This document shows, one piece after another, positions 16,330 to 25,020 of a DNA stretch of 60,255 nucleotides. A model generated the notes under the pieces. It did not search any database. It was given only the letters and a program-made list of their open reading frames with translations, and was not told where the DNA came from. This stretch comes from JANLSO01 sp031362405. Lineage in GTDB: Bacteria > Actinomycetota > Thermoleophilia > Miltoncostaeales > Miltoncostaeaceae. Location: assembly GCA_031362405.1 (NCBI GenBank), contig JANLSO010000074.1, positions 1 to 60,255 on the forward strand, in the 5' to 3' direction. The translations under genes were made by a program, and so were the position numbers. The first letter of the stretch is position 1; each line of letters starts with the position of its first letter.

Positions 16330-19083
16330 CTAGCTCGCCGGAGGCGCGGCGGCCTCGGAATCGACGATGACGTGCTCCACGGGAATCGTCCCGGCAGCCT
16401 GGGTGACCGCCGCAAGCACCTGATCGGCACGGTCGCGCTGGTAGCTGGCAAGGAGAATCGTATCGGCCGAGTAGGCCGTGCGGGCGACCGCAGCAGCAGC
16501 AACAGGGTCGCCGTCGACCACCTCGCCGCGCGCCTGGATACCCGACTCTTGAAGCGCCTCGATCGTCGTGCGGGCCCGGCCCATGGCCTCGACCCGAACA
16601 CGTTCGGCGTCATCGGTCCAGCCGGGACCGTCGATGCTCAGCGGGCAGAGGATGACCGCGCTGAGGGCAGACGCGTCGTAGCGATCGCGGAGCGTCTCGA
16701 TGAGCGCCGCGTCGCCCAGAGTGTCGTTGGCGATGACGGCGATGCGCCGCACGGCTGAGGAGACAACCGCTTCGCGCGCCTCTTCGCGGCGGACGACAAC
16801 ACGGGTGACCGCGATGTTGGCCGTCTTGCGAACGCGGTCGACGAGGTCTTGGTCCATCCAACCCGAGTCGCCCGTCGGGAAGGTCGCCAAGACGATTTCC
16901 TGCGCCGGCTCCTCAGCAAGGACACGTTCGACCGCGGCCAGCGGGCTGCCATCTTCGACGACCCCGCTCGCGTCGATGCCGTCGTTGGCCAGGACCGCGA
17001 GGGCAACCTGCAGGCGCCGCTCGGCGGCACGGTGGTTGCCACCGTCAGTCGGCACGACCAGCGTGAAGCGCCAGAAGCCTTCCGCAGAGCGGTTGCGCAG
17101 GTGGGAAAGCAGGGACGAAGCGGCGATGGTCTCGTTCGCCAGCACCAAAATCGTGCGCTTGCCGACCTCGGTCAGCTCGCCGCCACCGATCTGGTCGGGC
17201 GCGAAGATCACCGCGTGGCGGGCGCCGGGAACGCCGTACTGGTAGGGCCCGCCGACAACCTGCGGAGTCGCGTCGAAGTTGAACAGGCTCGGCGGGGAGC
17301 TGACCAGCCACTCCATCGAACGGCCACGCCAGGGGTTCCACGGAGCCCGGGGGCCGCTGCGCCAGCTCACGACCATGTTGTAGAGAAAGATCAGCGTGCC
17401 GATGGTCATCAGGCCGCTGGCGAAGCTGATGATGAGGTTCAGGTTGGCGAACCGTTCGTCGTAATCGGCGACGCGGCGGGGCATGCCCTGGATTCCCAGC
17501 CAATGCATCGGGAAGAACGTCGCGTTGAAGCCGACGAAAGTCAGCCAGAAGTGCCACTGGCCGAGCTTCTCGCTGTACATGCGCCCGGTCATCTTGGGGA
17601 ACCAGTAGTAGGTGCCGGCGAAGATGGTGAACACCGAGCCACCGAAGAACACGTAGTGAATGTGGGCCACGATGAAGTAGGTGTCGGTGAGCTGGATGTC
17701 GATCGGCAGGGTGCCGAGGAACACGCCTGACAGACCGCCGATCACGAACGTGAAGATGAACCCGAGCGCCCAGAGCATGGGCGTTTTGAGATGGAGCTTC
17801 CCCTGCCAGATCGTGCCGAGCCACGAGAAGACCTTCACCCCGGTGGGCACCGCGATGATCACCGTGGTGAGCATCATCGGGAGACGCAGCCAGTCAGCCA
17901 TTCCGCTGACGAACATGTGGTGAGCCCAGACGCCGAAGCCGAGCACTGCAATCGCCACCGTCGAGAACGCGATCGCTCGGTAGCCGAAGATCGGCTTGCG
18001 CGAGAACGTCGCGAGGACCTCGCTGATGATTCCGAAGCCGGGCAACATCATGATGTAGACGGCCGGGTGCGAGTAGAACCAGAAGACGTGCTGGTACATG
18101 ACGACGTCACCGCCGTTGCCCGCGTTGAAGAAGTTTGTGCCGACGATGCGATCAAAGAGCGTCATGAACTGCGATCCGGCGATGAACGGCGTTCCGAAGA
18201 CCACGAGACCGGAGGTCGTCGCGTTCGCCCAGGCCAGTAGCGGCATGCGCCAGACGGTCATGCCTGGCGCCCGCATGGTGATGATCGTGACCAGGAAGTT
18301 CAGCGCGGTGGCGATCGACGACGCCCCCGCGAACTGCACGCCGATCTCGAAGAGCGTCGTACCGGTGCCGCCCTGTACGGCCAGCGGCGCGTAGGCGGTC
18401 CATCCGGCGGAGAACGCTCCGAAGATCGGGCTGATGAGCATCATCACGCCGCCGGGAATCAGCATCCACAGCGACAGGGCGTTCAGGCGCGGGAACGCCA
18501 TGTCCTTCGCGCCCAGCATGATCGGCAAGGCGAAGTTCGCCAGCCCGGCGAACGCCGGGATCACGAACAGGAAGATCATGAGCGTCGCGTGGACGCTGAA
18601 CAGGCCGTTGTAGGTCTCGCCATCGACGAACTGCTGGCCGGGCTGCGCCAGTTCGGCGCGGACCATCTCGGCCATGATCCCGCCCATGACGAAGAAGAAG
18701 AAAACGACGACCATGTACTGGATGCCGATGACCTTGTGGTCGGTGTTGACGCGGAAGTACGCGCGCCAATTGCTGGCACCGTGCAGGGAATGGTCTTCGG
18801 GGTCGACCTGTTTGCCGACGAGGTATCGGCCCCAGTAATCGAAGCAACCGATGCCGACGATGAAGCCGAGGCCCATCGCGGAGGCCATCGCGGCGTAATA
18901 GACCTGCGGTTCCCACAGGTCGTCGAAGCCGAAGGCGAGGCGGCCGATGAAGACCAGGGCCATTCCGATCAGGCCGGCGGCAGCGGTGGTGACGATTGCG
19001 CGCTTCCACCATGCGAAAAGCGGCTTGGTCGACTCATGGTGGCCGTGCACCGGGTGGCCGTGTGTCGGTGAGTGGGTCGCCAT
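16330..19083 (-). CDS. ctaD: Cytochrome c oxidase subunit I with an N-terminal membrane extension and a C-terminal tandem USP-like domain
   Basis: Residues about 1-115 hold a His-rich start (MATHSPTHGHPVHGHH) and two extra helices. About 115-620 is the heme-copper oxidase core: SVHATLMIF (low-spin heme ligand, about 163), WFYSHPAVYIMMLP (CuB His and cross-linked Tyr, about 337), WAHHMFVSGM (CuB His pair, about 389) and AHIHYVFFGG (heme ligands, about 474). YSHPAVY lacks the Glu of HPEVY, which marks an A2-type proton channel. Residues about 640-917 are soluble and contain two repeats resembling universal stress protein folds: one begins KRTILVLANETIAASSLL, the other RRIAVIANDTLGDAALIETL. ATG at 19083 follows the ctaC stop by 34 bp. 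Typical subunit I is 520-620 aa; this one is 917. Confidence 0.93.
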   Translation of the reverse strand: MATHSPTHGHPVHGHHESTKPLFAWWKRAIVTTAAAGLIGMALVFIGRLAFGFDDLWEPQVYYAAMASAMGLGFIVGIGCFDYWGRYLVGKQVDPEDHSLHGASNWRAYFRVNTDHKVIGIQYMVVVFFFFVMGGIMAEMVRAELAQPGQQFVDGETYNGLFSVHATLMIFLFVIPAFAGLANFALPIMLGAKDMAFPRLNALSLWMLIPGGVMMLISPIFGAFSAGWTAYAPLAVQGGTGTTLFEIGVQFAGASSIATALNFLVTIITMRAPGMTVWRMPLLAWANATTSGLVVFGTPFIAGSQFMTLFDRIVGTNFFNAGNGGDVVMYQHVFWFYSHPAVYIMMLPGFGIISEVLATFSRKPIFGYRAIAFSTVAIAVLGFGVWAHHMFVSGMADWLRLPMMLTTVIIAVPTGVKVFSWLGTIWQGKLHLKTPMLWALGFIFTFVIGGLSGVFLGTLPIDIQLTDTYFIVAHIHYVFFGGSVFTIFAGTYYWFPKMTGRMYSEKLGQWHFWLTFVGFNATFFPMHWLGIQGMPRRVADYDERFANLNLIISFASGLMTIGTLIFLYNMVVSWRSGPRAPWNPWRGRSMEWLVSSPPSLFNFDATPQVVGGPYQYGVPGARHAVIFAPDQIGGGELTEVGKRTILVLANETIAASSLLSHLRNRSAEGFWRFTLVVPTDGGNHRAAERRLQVALAVLANDGIDASGVVEDGSPLAAVERVLAEEPAQEIVLATFPTGDSGWMDQDLVDRVRKTANIAVTRVVVRREEAREAVVSSAVRRIAVIANDTLGDAALIETLRDRYDASALSAVILCPLSIDGPGWTDDAERVRVEAMGRARTTIEALQESGIQARGEVVDGDPVAAAAVARTAYSADTILLASYQRDRADQVLAAVTQAAGTIPVEHVIVDSEAAAPPAS

Positions 19084-19117
19084 CAGTCGCGTTCCTCGAG
19101 AGTTCTGGTGTGCGGTT

Positions 19118-19834
19118 CTACTTGGCCGCGGCACGGGCGTCTGCCGCCCATGCCGCGTAGTCGGCCTTGGACTTCACCACGAGCCGAGCGCGCATCACGC
19201 TGTGCCCGACCCCGCACAGCTCCGAGCAGATCACCGGATAGATCCCCGGCCGCGTCGGATCGAAGATCAGCTTCGTCGTGATTCCCGGGACGACATCGCG
19301 CTTGACGCGAAGCTCGGGCACCGCGAAGTTGTGGATGACGTCGGTCGAGCGCATCCGCAGCTCCACCTGACGCCCGACGGGGACCACCAGGTCTCCCGAG
19401 CTGACCCCGAGTTCCGGATAGGTGAACTCCCAGGCGAACTGCCAAGCCTTCACGTCGATCGGCTGACGGTCTCCGGCAAGCGCCTCATTGCGGTTCGTTA
19501 CGAGGATCGCCCAGACGACCATCACGGTGAGCAGGACGACCGGAATGATGGTCCAGGCGACTTCGAGCCGATGGTTACCGTGTATCGGTGGACCCTCGCT
19601 CTCGTCACCCGGGGCGGCGCGGAACTTCCACACGCTGTAGACCAGGAACGTCGTCACGAGAACGAAGACGGCACCGGAGGAGATCACAAGGAACCACATC
19701 AGCTGATCGACCCGGACCGCCTGCTCGGCCGCCTGCTCGGGGAACCAATCGATGAGCAGGGCCGTCGCGGCCGTGATGGCGCTGATGACCAGCGCGATCA
19801 GGATCAGCGGGATGGTGTGGGGGCTTCGGAACAC
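19118..19834 (-). CDS. ctaC: Cytochrome c oxidase subunit II
   Basis: 238 residues: two transmembrane helices (about 8-30 and 50-75) and a periplasmic cupredoxin domain carrying the binuclear CuA centre. The ligand set CSELCGVGHSVMRARLVV (two Cys, Glu carbonyl, His, Met) is complete, with the upstream His in DVIHNFAVPELRVKRD. AWQFAWEFTYPE is the aromatic patch for electron entry. The GTG at 19834 gives MFRSPHTIPL; a GTG at 19876 is the alternative. There is no fused cytochrome c domain, so the separate lipoprotein cytochrome at 15257-15688 presumably supplies electrons. Confidence 0.96.
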   Translation of the reverse strand: MFRSPHTIPLILIALVISAITAATALLIDWFPEQAAEQAVRVDQLMWFLVISSGAVFVLVTTFLVYSVWKFRAAPGDESEGPPIHGNHRLEVAWTIIPVVLLTVMVVWAILVTNRNEALAGDRQPIDVKAWQFAWEFTYPELGVSSGDLVVPVGRQVELRMRSTDVIHNFAVPELRVKRDVVPGITTKLIFDPTRPGIYPVICSELCGVGHSVMRARLVVKSKADYAAWAADARAAAK

Positions 19835-19935
19835 TGCGTGCGACGCTATCAGAGGGTCCGGCGGCCCGATCGTCACATCCGAGCTGTCAAACGTCCCGCG
19901 CCCGTGGCGAAGAACACCCCCGACGGCCCGTGGGG

Positions 19936-21123
19936 TCAGGCCGTTGCGGGGCGCGGCACCGCACGCATCGCCACCAGCACGCAGGCGGCGGTGAGAAGTG
20001 CCCCCACGACCAGGGGGGCGGCGACGTCGAGGTGCTGAAAGAGGGCGCCCGCGGTGATCGGCCCGATGATGCGCGCGACGCCGCCGGTGGAGGCGGTGAA
20101 GCCCAGCACGCTGCCCTGTTCGTGATCGGACGCCGCGCGCGAGATCAGTGCCGTCGTCGTCGCGAACGCCAGGCCCGACGTGACGCCGAGAACCGCCAGC
20201 GCCGCAAGCATGAGGGGTAGTGACGTGGCGGCCGCCATCAGCGCGAGCCCGACGGCGGTGCCGGCCAGACCCATGACCATCACCGCGTGCTCGCCGTGCT
20301 TTTTGACCATCTTCCACACGAGGTATCCCTGGCCCACCGCGGCGGCAACACCGACGAAGGCGAAAAGGAGTCCCATCTGGGTGGGTCCATAGCCGAAGCG
20401 CCGATCACCGAGTAGGGCGAACGTCGATTCCATGCCGACAAACGCAAAGGTGGCGATGAACGACAGGCCGATGAGCGGGCCGAGGTCGCGGCTCGCCAGC
20501 GCGCGACGCGCCTGCTCCATCCGCGACGGTACCGCGACGACCGCGGTGGGTCGGCGCGACTCGGGAAGCCGCGCCCACGCCCAGGCGAAGTTGATTGCGG
20601 CCAGACCCGCGGCGGCGAAAAACGGTGCGCTTTGGCTGATGAGGGAGAAAAGGGCACCGATTGCCGGGCCGAGGATGAACCCGATTCCGAACGCGGCGCC
20701 GATCAGGCCCATGCCACGAGCGCGATCCTCCTTGGACGTGATGTCGGCCACGTAGGCCTGCGCCGCCGCATACGACGCGCCGGACACCCCGTTGAGGATG
20801 CGGCCGAGAAAGAGCACCCACAGCGCCCCCGCAAAGCCGATGACCAGCGCCGAGACGGCGCTTCCGGCCAACGTCACGAGGATCACCGGACGGCGCCCGA
20901 TCCGGTCAGACAAACGCCCCCAGTACGGCGCGAAGATCACCTGCATCAGTGAGTACGAGGCGGTCAGGAGGCCGATCTCCACCGGGGAGGCCCCGAACGT
21001 CTGCGCCCAGAGGGGCAGGATCGGCAGGACGATGCCGAAGCCGATGAGATCGATCACCACGGTCAAGAGAACGATCCCGAGAGGGCCCTTCAGCGACACG
21101 CCACCGTGACCACCGCGACTCAT
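19936..21123 (-). CDS. Major facilitator superfamily transporter, TetA/DHA1-like
   Basis: A 395-residue transporter with 12 predicted helices. The MFS motif A between helices 2 and 3 is visible as GRLSDRIGRRPVIL, and the antiporter-type motif C region (GIGFILGPAIGAL) lies in helix 5, which points to a drug-proton antiporter (DHA1) rather than a sugar carrier. Substrate unknown. The ATG at 21123 overlaps the ctaB stop by 4 bp and about 100 bp separate it from ctaC. It is thus embedded in the oxidase operon, an unusual place for an exporter; a role in heme or copper handling is possible but only speculation. Confidence 0.88.
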   Translation of the reverse strand: MSRGGHGGVSLKGPLGIVLLTVVIDLIGFGIVLPILPLWAQTFGASPVEIGLLTASYSLMQVIFAPYWGRLSDRIGRRPVILVTLAGSAVSALVIGFAGALWVLFLGRILNGVSGASYAAAQAYVADITSKEDRARGMGLIGAAFGIGFILGPAIGALFSLISQSAPFFAAAGLAAINFAWAWARLPESRRPTAVVAVPSRMEQARRALASRDLGPLIGLSFIATFAFVGMESTFALLGDRRFGYGPTQMGLLFAFVGVAAAVGQGYLVWKMVKKHGEHAVMVMGLAGTAVGLALMAAATSLPLMLAALAVLGVTSGLAFATTTALISRAASDHEQGSVLGFTASTGGVARIIGPITAGALFQHLDVAAPLVVGALLTAACVLVAMRAVPRPATA

Positions 21124-22019
21124 CGGATCGCCGCGTCCACGGCCATTGCGACGAACAGCAGAGCCAGGTAGAGCAGCGAGTAGTGGAAAGCAGCTTTGGC
21201 CCAGCGGCGCTCGGGGCGGCGTTCGAGCAGCACGGCGTAGATCACGAAGGGAGCGGCCAGCACGAGCGCGCAGACCAAGTAAGGGACCCCGGCGAGGCCG
21301 GCGGCGACGGGAAGCAGAGAAACCCCGGTCATGACGAGCGTCCACAGCAGAACCTGGCGCCGCGTGGCGGCCTCACCGTGGACGACCGGCAGCATGGGGA
21401 CTCCCGCCGCGGCGTAGTCGTCTTTGATCAGCAGTGCCAGCGCCCAAAAGTGCGGCGGAGTCCAGTAGAAGACGATCGCGAACAGCATCCACGCATACGC
21501 CGACAGATCACCGGTCACCGCCGCCCAGCCGACCAGCGGCGGCACCGCTCCGGCCGCCCCGCCGATAACGATGTTGTGGATCGTCGTGCGCTTCAACCAC
21601 AGGCTGTAGAGGCCGACGTAGAGAAGGATGCCAAGGAGGGCCAATGCGGCCGTAAGCCAATTGGCAGCAAGGCCCAGGACGACCGCGCTTGCGATGCCCA
21701 GAGTGATCCCGAAGACCAGGGCCCGGGCGGGCGTGATGCGCCCGGCCACGATCGGGCGCCCGTCGGTGCGGCCCATCCGGCCGTCGATGTCGCGGTCGAT
21801 GAACTGGTTGATCACGTTCGACCCGCCCGCCGCGAGGTAGCCACCGACCGTGGTCCAGAAGACCAACACGAGGGAGGGAACACCGCGCTGGGCGATGAAC
21901 ATCGACAAGGCGGAGGTGACCAGAAGAAGCGAGATGACGCGCGGCTTCGTCAGTCGCACGTAGTCGGCGATGTGCGCGGCGATTCCCGCCGCCTCGGCGT
22001 CGGCGGTGCGCGTGGTCAT
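21120..22019 (-). CDS. ctaB: Protoheme IX farnesyltransferase (heme O synthase)
   Basis: Attaches a farnesyl group to heme B to make heme O for the terminal oxidase. The UbiA-fold active site is NQFIDRDIDGRMGRTDGRP (the Nx3Dx3D type motif), with the second Asp-rich loop in LIKDDYAAAGVPMLPVVHG. Nine hydrophobic helices, 299 aa. The start overlaps the preceding small membrane protein by 4 bp and its stop overlaps the MFS gene by 4 bp. ctaA (heme A synthase) is not in the window, so whether the oxidase uses heme A or O cannot be told here. Confidence 0.96.
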   Translation of the reverse strand: MTTRTADAEAAGIAAHIADYVRLTKPRVISLLLVTSALSMFIAQRGVPSLVLVFWTTVGGYLAAGGSNVINQFIDRDIDGRMGRTDGRPIVAGRITPARALVFGITLGIASAVVLGLAANWLTAALALLGILLYVGLYSLWLKRTTIHNIVIGGAAGAVPPLVGWAAVTGDLSAYAWMLFAIVFYWTPPHFWALALLIKDDYAAAGVPMLPVVHGEAATRRQVLLWTLVMTGVSLLPVAAGLAGVPYLVCALVLAAPFVIYAVLLERRPERRWAKAAFHYSLLYLALLFVAMAVDAAIR

Positions 22020-22234
22020 GCCGCCACCGCGTAGGCGAGCATCGCGATCACCCCGGCCAGGGGCAGAATCGTCCAGATGATGTCCCAGGCGCGCGACGCC
22101 GTCGGGCCGCCGGACATGCCCGCCATCGAGCGGACGACCCCGATCGCCGCGGGCACGATGAACAACACGGCGAGCGCAAGCGCCACCAGGCGCGTCGCTG
22201 ATGAGGAGAGATCCGGCACCGAGCCATCGAGCAT
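22016..22234 (-). CDS. Small two-helix membrane protein at the head of the oxidase operon
   Basis: 72 residues with two hydrophobic helices (about 12-32 and 50-70, the second reading AWDIIWTILPLAGVIAMLAY). It starts MLDGSVPDLSS. It overlaps ctaB by 4 bp, so it is translated as part of the operon. Size and position recall small accessory subunits such as CtaF/subunit IV, but I see no diagnostic residues. The promoter for the operon should lie in 22235-22322, which it shares with the divergent FAD enzyme gene. Confidence 0.72.
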   Translation of the reverse strand: MLDGSVPDLSSSATRLVALALAVLFIVPAAIGVVRSMAGMSGGPTASRAWDIIWTILPLAGVIAMLAYAVAA

Positions 22235-22322
22235 AGCGGCGCCCAGGCCGAGGTCTCCCGGGTTAAAGGCCCTACGGACGTGGGTTGACTCACCCTTACG
22301 GCGCGCGTCACCTTTCGCCGCG

Positions 22323-23567
22323 ATGACCGCGCGCGAAGTCGTTGTCGTGGGTGCGGGGCCCGCGGGCCTCGGGGCGGCGCTTGCCCTCGCGCGGGCCGGT
22401 GCGCGGGTCGTGGTGATGGAGGCCGGTGCGGAGGTCGGGGGCTTGTGCGCGACCCGCCGCGACGGAGGGGTCGCATACGACATCGGCGGCCACGTTCCGT
22501 TCATCCGCGACGAGGCACGCCTCGAGTGGCTGCGCGAAGTCGTCTGCGACCACCTGACCTGGGTGCCGCGCCCGGTCGCGAGCCTGCGCGGTGGCATCGT
22601 GCGGCCAGGGCGCTACCTCGACCAGCGGGAGACCGGCCCCCGGGGATCACCGGTCGCGTTGGCCGTCGATCCACCCTCCCCCACAACCGCCGCCCGGGAC
22701 GCCCTGATCGAGGCCCTCGGGGCCGTTCACATGGAGGCCGAGGTGCGCGCCTATCTCGAGAAGATCGACGGCGTTCCGCTCGAGCGGATGCCGGCGACCC
22801 GGCCGTTGAAGCTCATGCGTGATCAGGCCGCACCCGATGGGTTCTGGTTTCCGATCGGAGGTATCGGGGCGCTGATGGATGCCATGGCCTGGGCGATCGT
22901 CGATGCCGGGGGCGAGATCATGCTGAACACCGGGGCCACGGCGATCCACGCCGCGCGCGGACGGGTCGTCGCCATCGAGGCCGACGGCACACACGGCCCC
23001 ATCCGCATGGGCGCCCGTCATCTGGTGGTGAGCATTCCGGCGGGCCGGGCGGCGCGGCTGCTGCGACCGACCTTACCGAACCTGCCGCCGGTGCCGATGC
23101 GGGCGGTCACCATCGTCTACATCGAGCTCGGGCGTTCGGTGCTCGGCAATGAGGCGTGGATCCAAATCGATCACCCGGACGTCCCGTTCGCGCGGATCTT
23201 CGAGATGGGTAACTGGAGCCGGGCGATGACACCCGAGACGACCGTTCTCGGGATGGAGTGCTACGGCCGCGCCGACCCGTCGGATCCCCTGTGGCCGCTC
23301 GATGACGCGGCGCTCGCCGCGCGCTGCGTTGCGGCGCTGACGCGGCCGCTGGGCTGGCTCAACCCCTCAGAGGCCGTTCGCACGATCGATGTGATTCGGC
23401 TGCCGAACGCGTACCCGGTGCCCGATATCGATCACCTCGCGGCGATCGGTGCTCCCGCGGCGCTGCTTGACGGAATCGAGGGGATCACCATCGCCCCGGG
23501 TGCGGCGGTGATCGAGGCCATCGAACACGGCGAGCGCGCGGCGGCCGCGGTGATGAGCGCTCGGTAA
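22323..23567 (+). CDS. FAD-dependent amine oxidase / protoporphyrinogen-oxidase-like flavoprotein
   Basis: A 414-residue NAD(P)/FAD Rossmann protein. The FAD-binding VVVVGAGPAGLGAALALARA is at residues 5-24, followed by the glutamate loop VVMEAGAEVGGLCAT. The second conserved block DGFWFPIGGIGALMDAMA resembles the GG motif of amine oxidases, phytoene desaturases and HemY. The C-terminal FAD motif is weak. Placement opposite the oxidase operon makes a tetrapyrrole role attractive, but the sequence also fits UDP-galactopyranose-mutase-like and glycosyl-linked FAD enzymes of actinobacterial envelopes. It starts at the ATG at 22323 and is followed 10 bp later by glcD. Confidence 0.75.
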   Translation: MTAREVVVVGAGPAGLGAALALARAGARVVVMEAGAEVGGLCATRRDGGVAYDIGGHVPFIRDEARLEWLREVVCDHLTWVPRPVASLRGGIVRPGRYLDQRETGPRGSPVALAVDPPSPTTAARDALIEALGAVHMEAEVRAYLEKIDGVPLERMPATRPLKLMRDQAAPDGFWFPIGGIGALMDAMAWAIVDAGGEIMLNTGATAIHAARGRVVAIEADGTHGPIRMGARHLVVSIPAGRAARLLRPTLPNLPPVPMRAVTIVYIELGRSVLGNEAWIQIDHPDVPFARIFEMGNWSRAMTPETTVLGMECYGRADPSDPLWPLDDAALAARCVAALTRPLGWLNPSEAVRTIDVIRLPNAYPVPDIDHLAAIGAPAALLDGIEGITIAPGAAVIEAIEHGERAAAAVMSAR

Positions 23568-23577
23568 CCTCTCGGGC

Positions 23578-25020
23578 ATGGCCACCACCGCCGTCTCGCT
23601 CGCCGACCGCTTCCGGGCAGTGCTCGATATCGAACGGGTCATCGAGCATCCGAGTGAGTTACGTCTGTATTCACGCGACGGGTCGATCGCCGAGGGTGAA
23701 TGTGGCCTGGTCGTGCTGCCGGACACGACCGCCGAGGTCGTCGCCTGCATGAAGATCGCCGCCGAGCTCGGTGTGAACGTCGTGCCCCGCGGCTCGGGAA
23801 CAGGCCTGTGCGGAGGGGCCGTTCCGCTTGCGGGCGCGGTGGTTCTCTCGGTCGCGCGCATGCGGGAGATCATCGAGGTCGACGCGGTCACGCCCTGCGC
23901 TTGGGTCGAGCCGGGTGTCTTGAACCTCGATCTCACCACAGCGGTGAAGCACCTGGGCATGCACTACGCGCCTGACCCGTCGAGCCAATCGGCGTGTTCG
24001 ATCGGCGGCAACGTCGCAACCAACGCGGGCGGCCCTCATTGCCTGTCGGCCGGAGTGACGGCGCAACACGTGATGGCCGTGGAAATGGTCCTCGCCGACG
24101 GTGAGGTGCTGATGCTCGGCGGCACCGCCCCCGATGTTCCCGGCTACGACCTACGCGGCTTCGCGGTCGGCGGCGAGGGCACTCTGGGCGTCGTCACCAA
24201 GGTCTGCGTGCGGCTGACCCGTGACGCGCCGATGGTGAAGACGATGCTCGCCGATTTCAACTCCGTGGCCGAGGCCGGCGGGGCGGTCAGAGACATCGTC
24301 GCCGAGGGGTGCATCCCCGCCGCCATGGAGATGATGGATCGCCTCATGGTGCGGGCGGTCGAGGAGTTCGTGCACGCCGACCTGCCGGTCGACTCCGCCG
24401 CGGTGCTGCTGGTCGAGGTCGATGGCACCGAGGCCGACGTGGCCGAGCAGGCGGCGATGGTCGAGCGGGTCTGTCGTACCCACGCCGCCAACGCGGTGCG
24501 GATCGCCGTCGACGACGCAGAGCGGGCGCTGATGTGGAAGGCCCGAAAGAGCGCGTTCGGCGCCGTCGCGCGGGTCGCCCCGAACTACTACCTGCACGAC
24601 TGCGTGGTGCCGCGGACGCGGCTGGTGGAGGTGCTCGAGTCGGTCGCGCGCATCGCACAGGAGCACGACCTGGTGATCATGAACGTCTTCCACGCCGGCG
24701 ACGGAAACCTCCACCCGCTCATCGCATTCGACCGCCGCGACGCGGCGCAGGTCGCCCGTGTGCACGCTGCGGGTGAGGCGATCATCCGGACGTGCGTCGC
24801 TGTCGGAGGGGTGCTCTCGGGAGAGCATGGCATTGGGCTGGAAAAGCGCGATTACATGCCGCTGACGTTCTCGGCGACGAGCCTCGCCGCCCAGGCCTGC
24901 GCGCGTGAGGCGTTCGACCCGACCGGTCGGCTGAACCCCGAGAAGGTGCTTCCCCTGGGCAGCCGCTGTGGGGAAGTCGTGCTCGACAAAGACTCGTTGC
25001 CTCCTGGCACATGGCTCTGA
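23578..25020 (+). CDS. glcD: Glycolate oxidase subunit GlcD (FAD-linked)
   Basis: Catalytic flavoprotein of glycolate (or D-2-hydroxy acid) dehydrogenase, 480 aa. Residues about 45-180 are the PCMH-type FAD domain (VVPRGSGTGLCGGAVPLAGA, then SIGGNVATNAGGPHC). The C-terminal half is the oxidase domain with the metal/substrate motifs VFHAGDGNLHPLIAFD and SGEHGIGLEKRDYM. It overlaps glcE by 10 bp. Together the three gene products oxidise glycolate to glyoxylate and pass electrons to the quinone pool. The organism is therefore probably able to recover carbon from glycolate. Confidence 0.95.
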   Translation: MATTAVSLADRFRAVLDIERVIEHPSELRLYSRDGSIAEGECGLVVLPDTTAEVVACMKIAAELGVNVVPRGSGTGLCGGAVPLAGAVVLSVARMREIIEVDAVTPCAWVEPGVLNLDLTTAVKHLGMHYAPDPSSQSACSIGGNVATNAGGPHCLSAGVTAQHVMAVEMVLADGEVLMLGGTAPDVPGYDLRGFAVGGEGTLGVVTKVCVRLTRDAPMVKTMLADFNSVAEAGGAVRDIVAEGCIPAAMEMMDRLMVRAVEEFVHADLPVDSAAVLLVEVDGTEADVAEQAAMVERVCRTHAANAVRIAVDDAERALMWKARKSAFGAVARVAPNYYLHDCVVPRTRLVEVLESVARIAQEHDLVIMNVFHAGDGNLHPLIAFDRRDAAQVARVHAAGEAIIRTCVAVGGVLSGEHGIGLEKRDYMPLTFSATSLAAQACAREAFDPTGRLNPEKVLPLGSRCGEVVLDKDSLPPGTWL

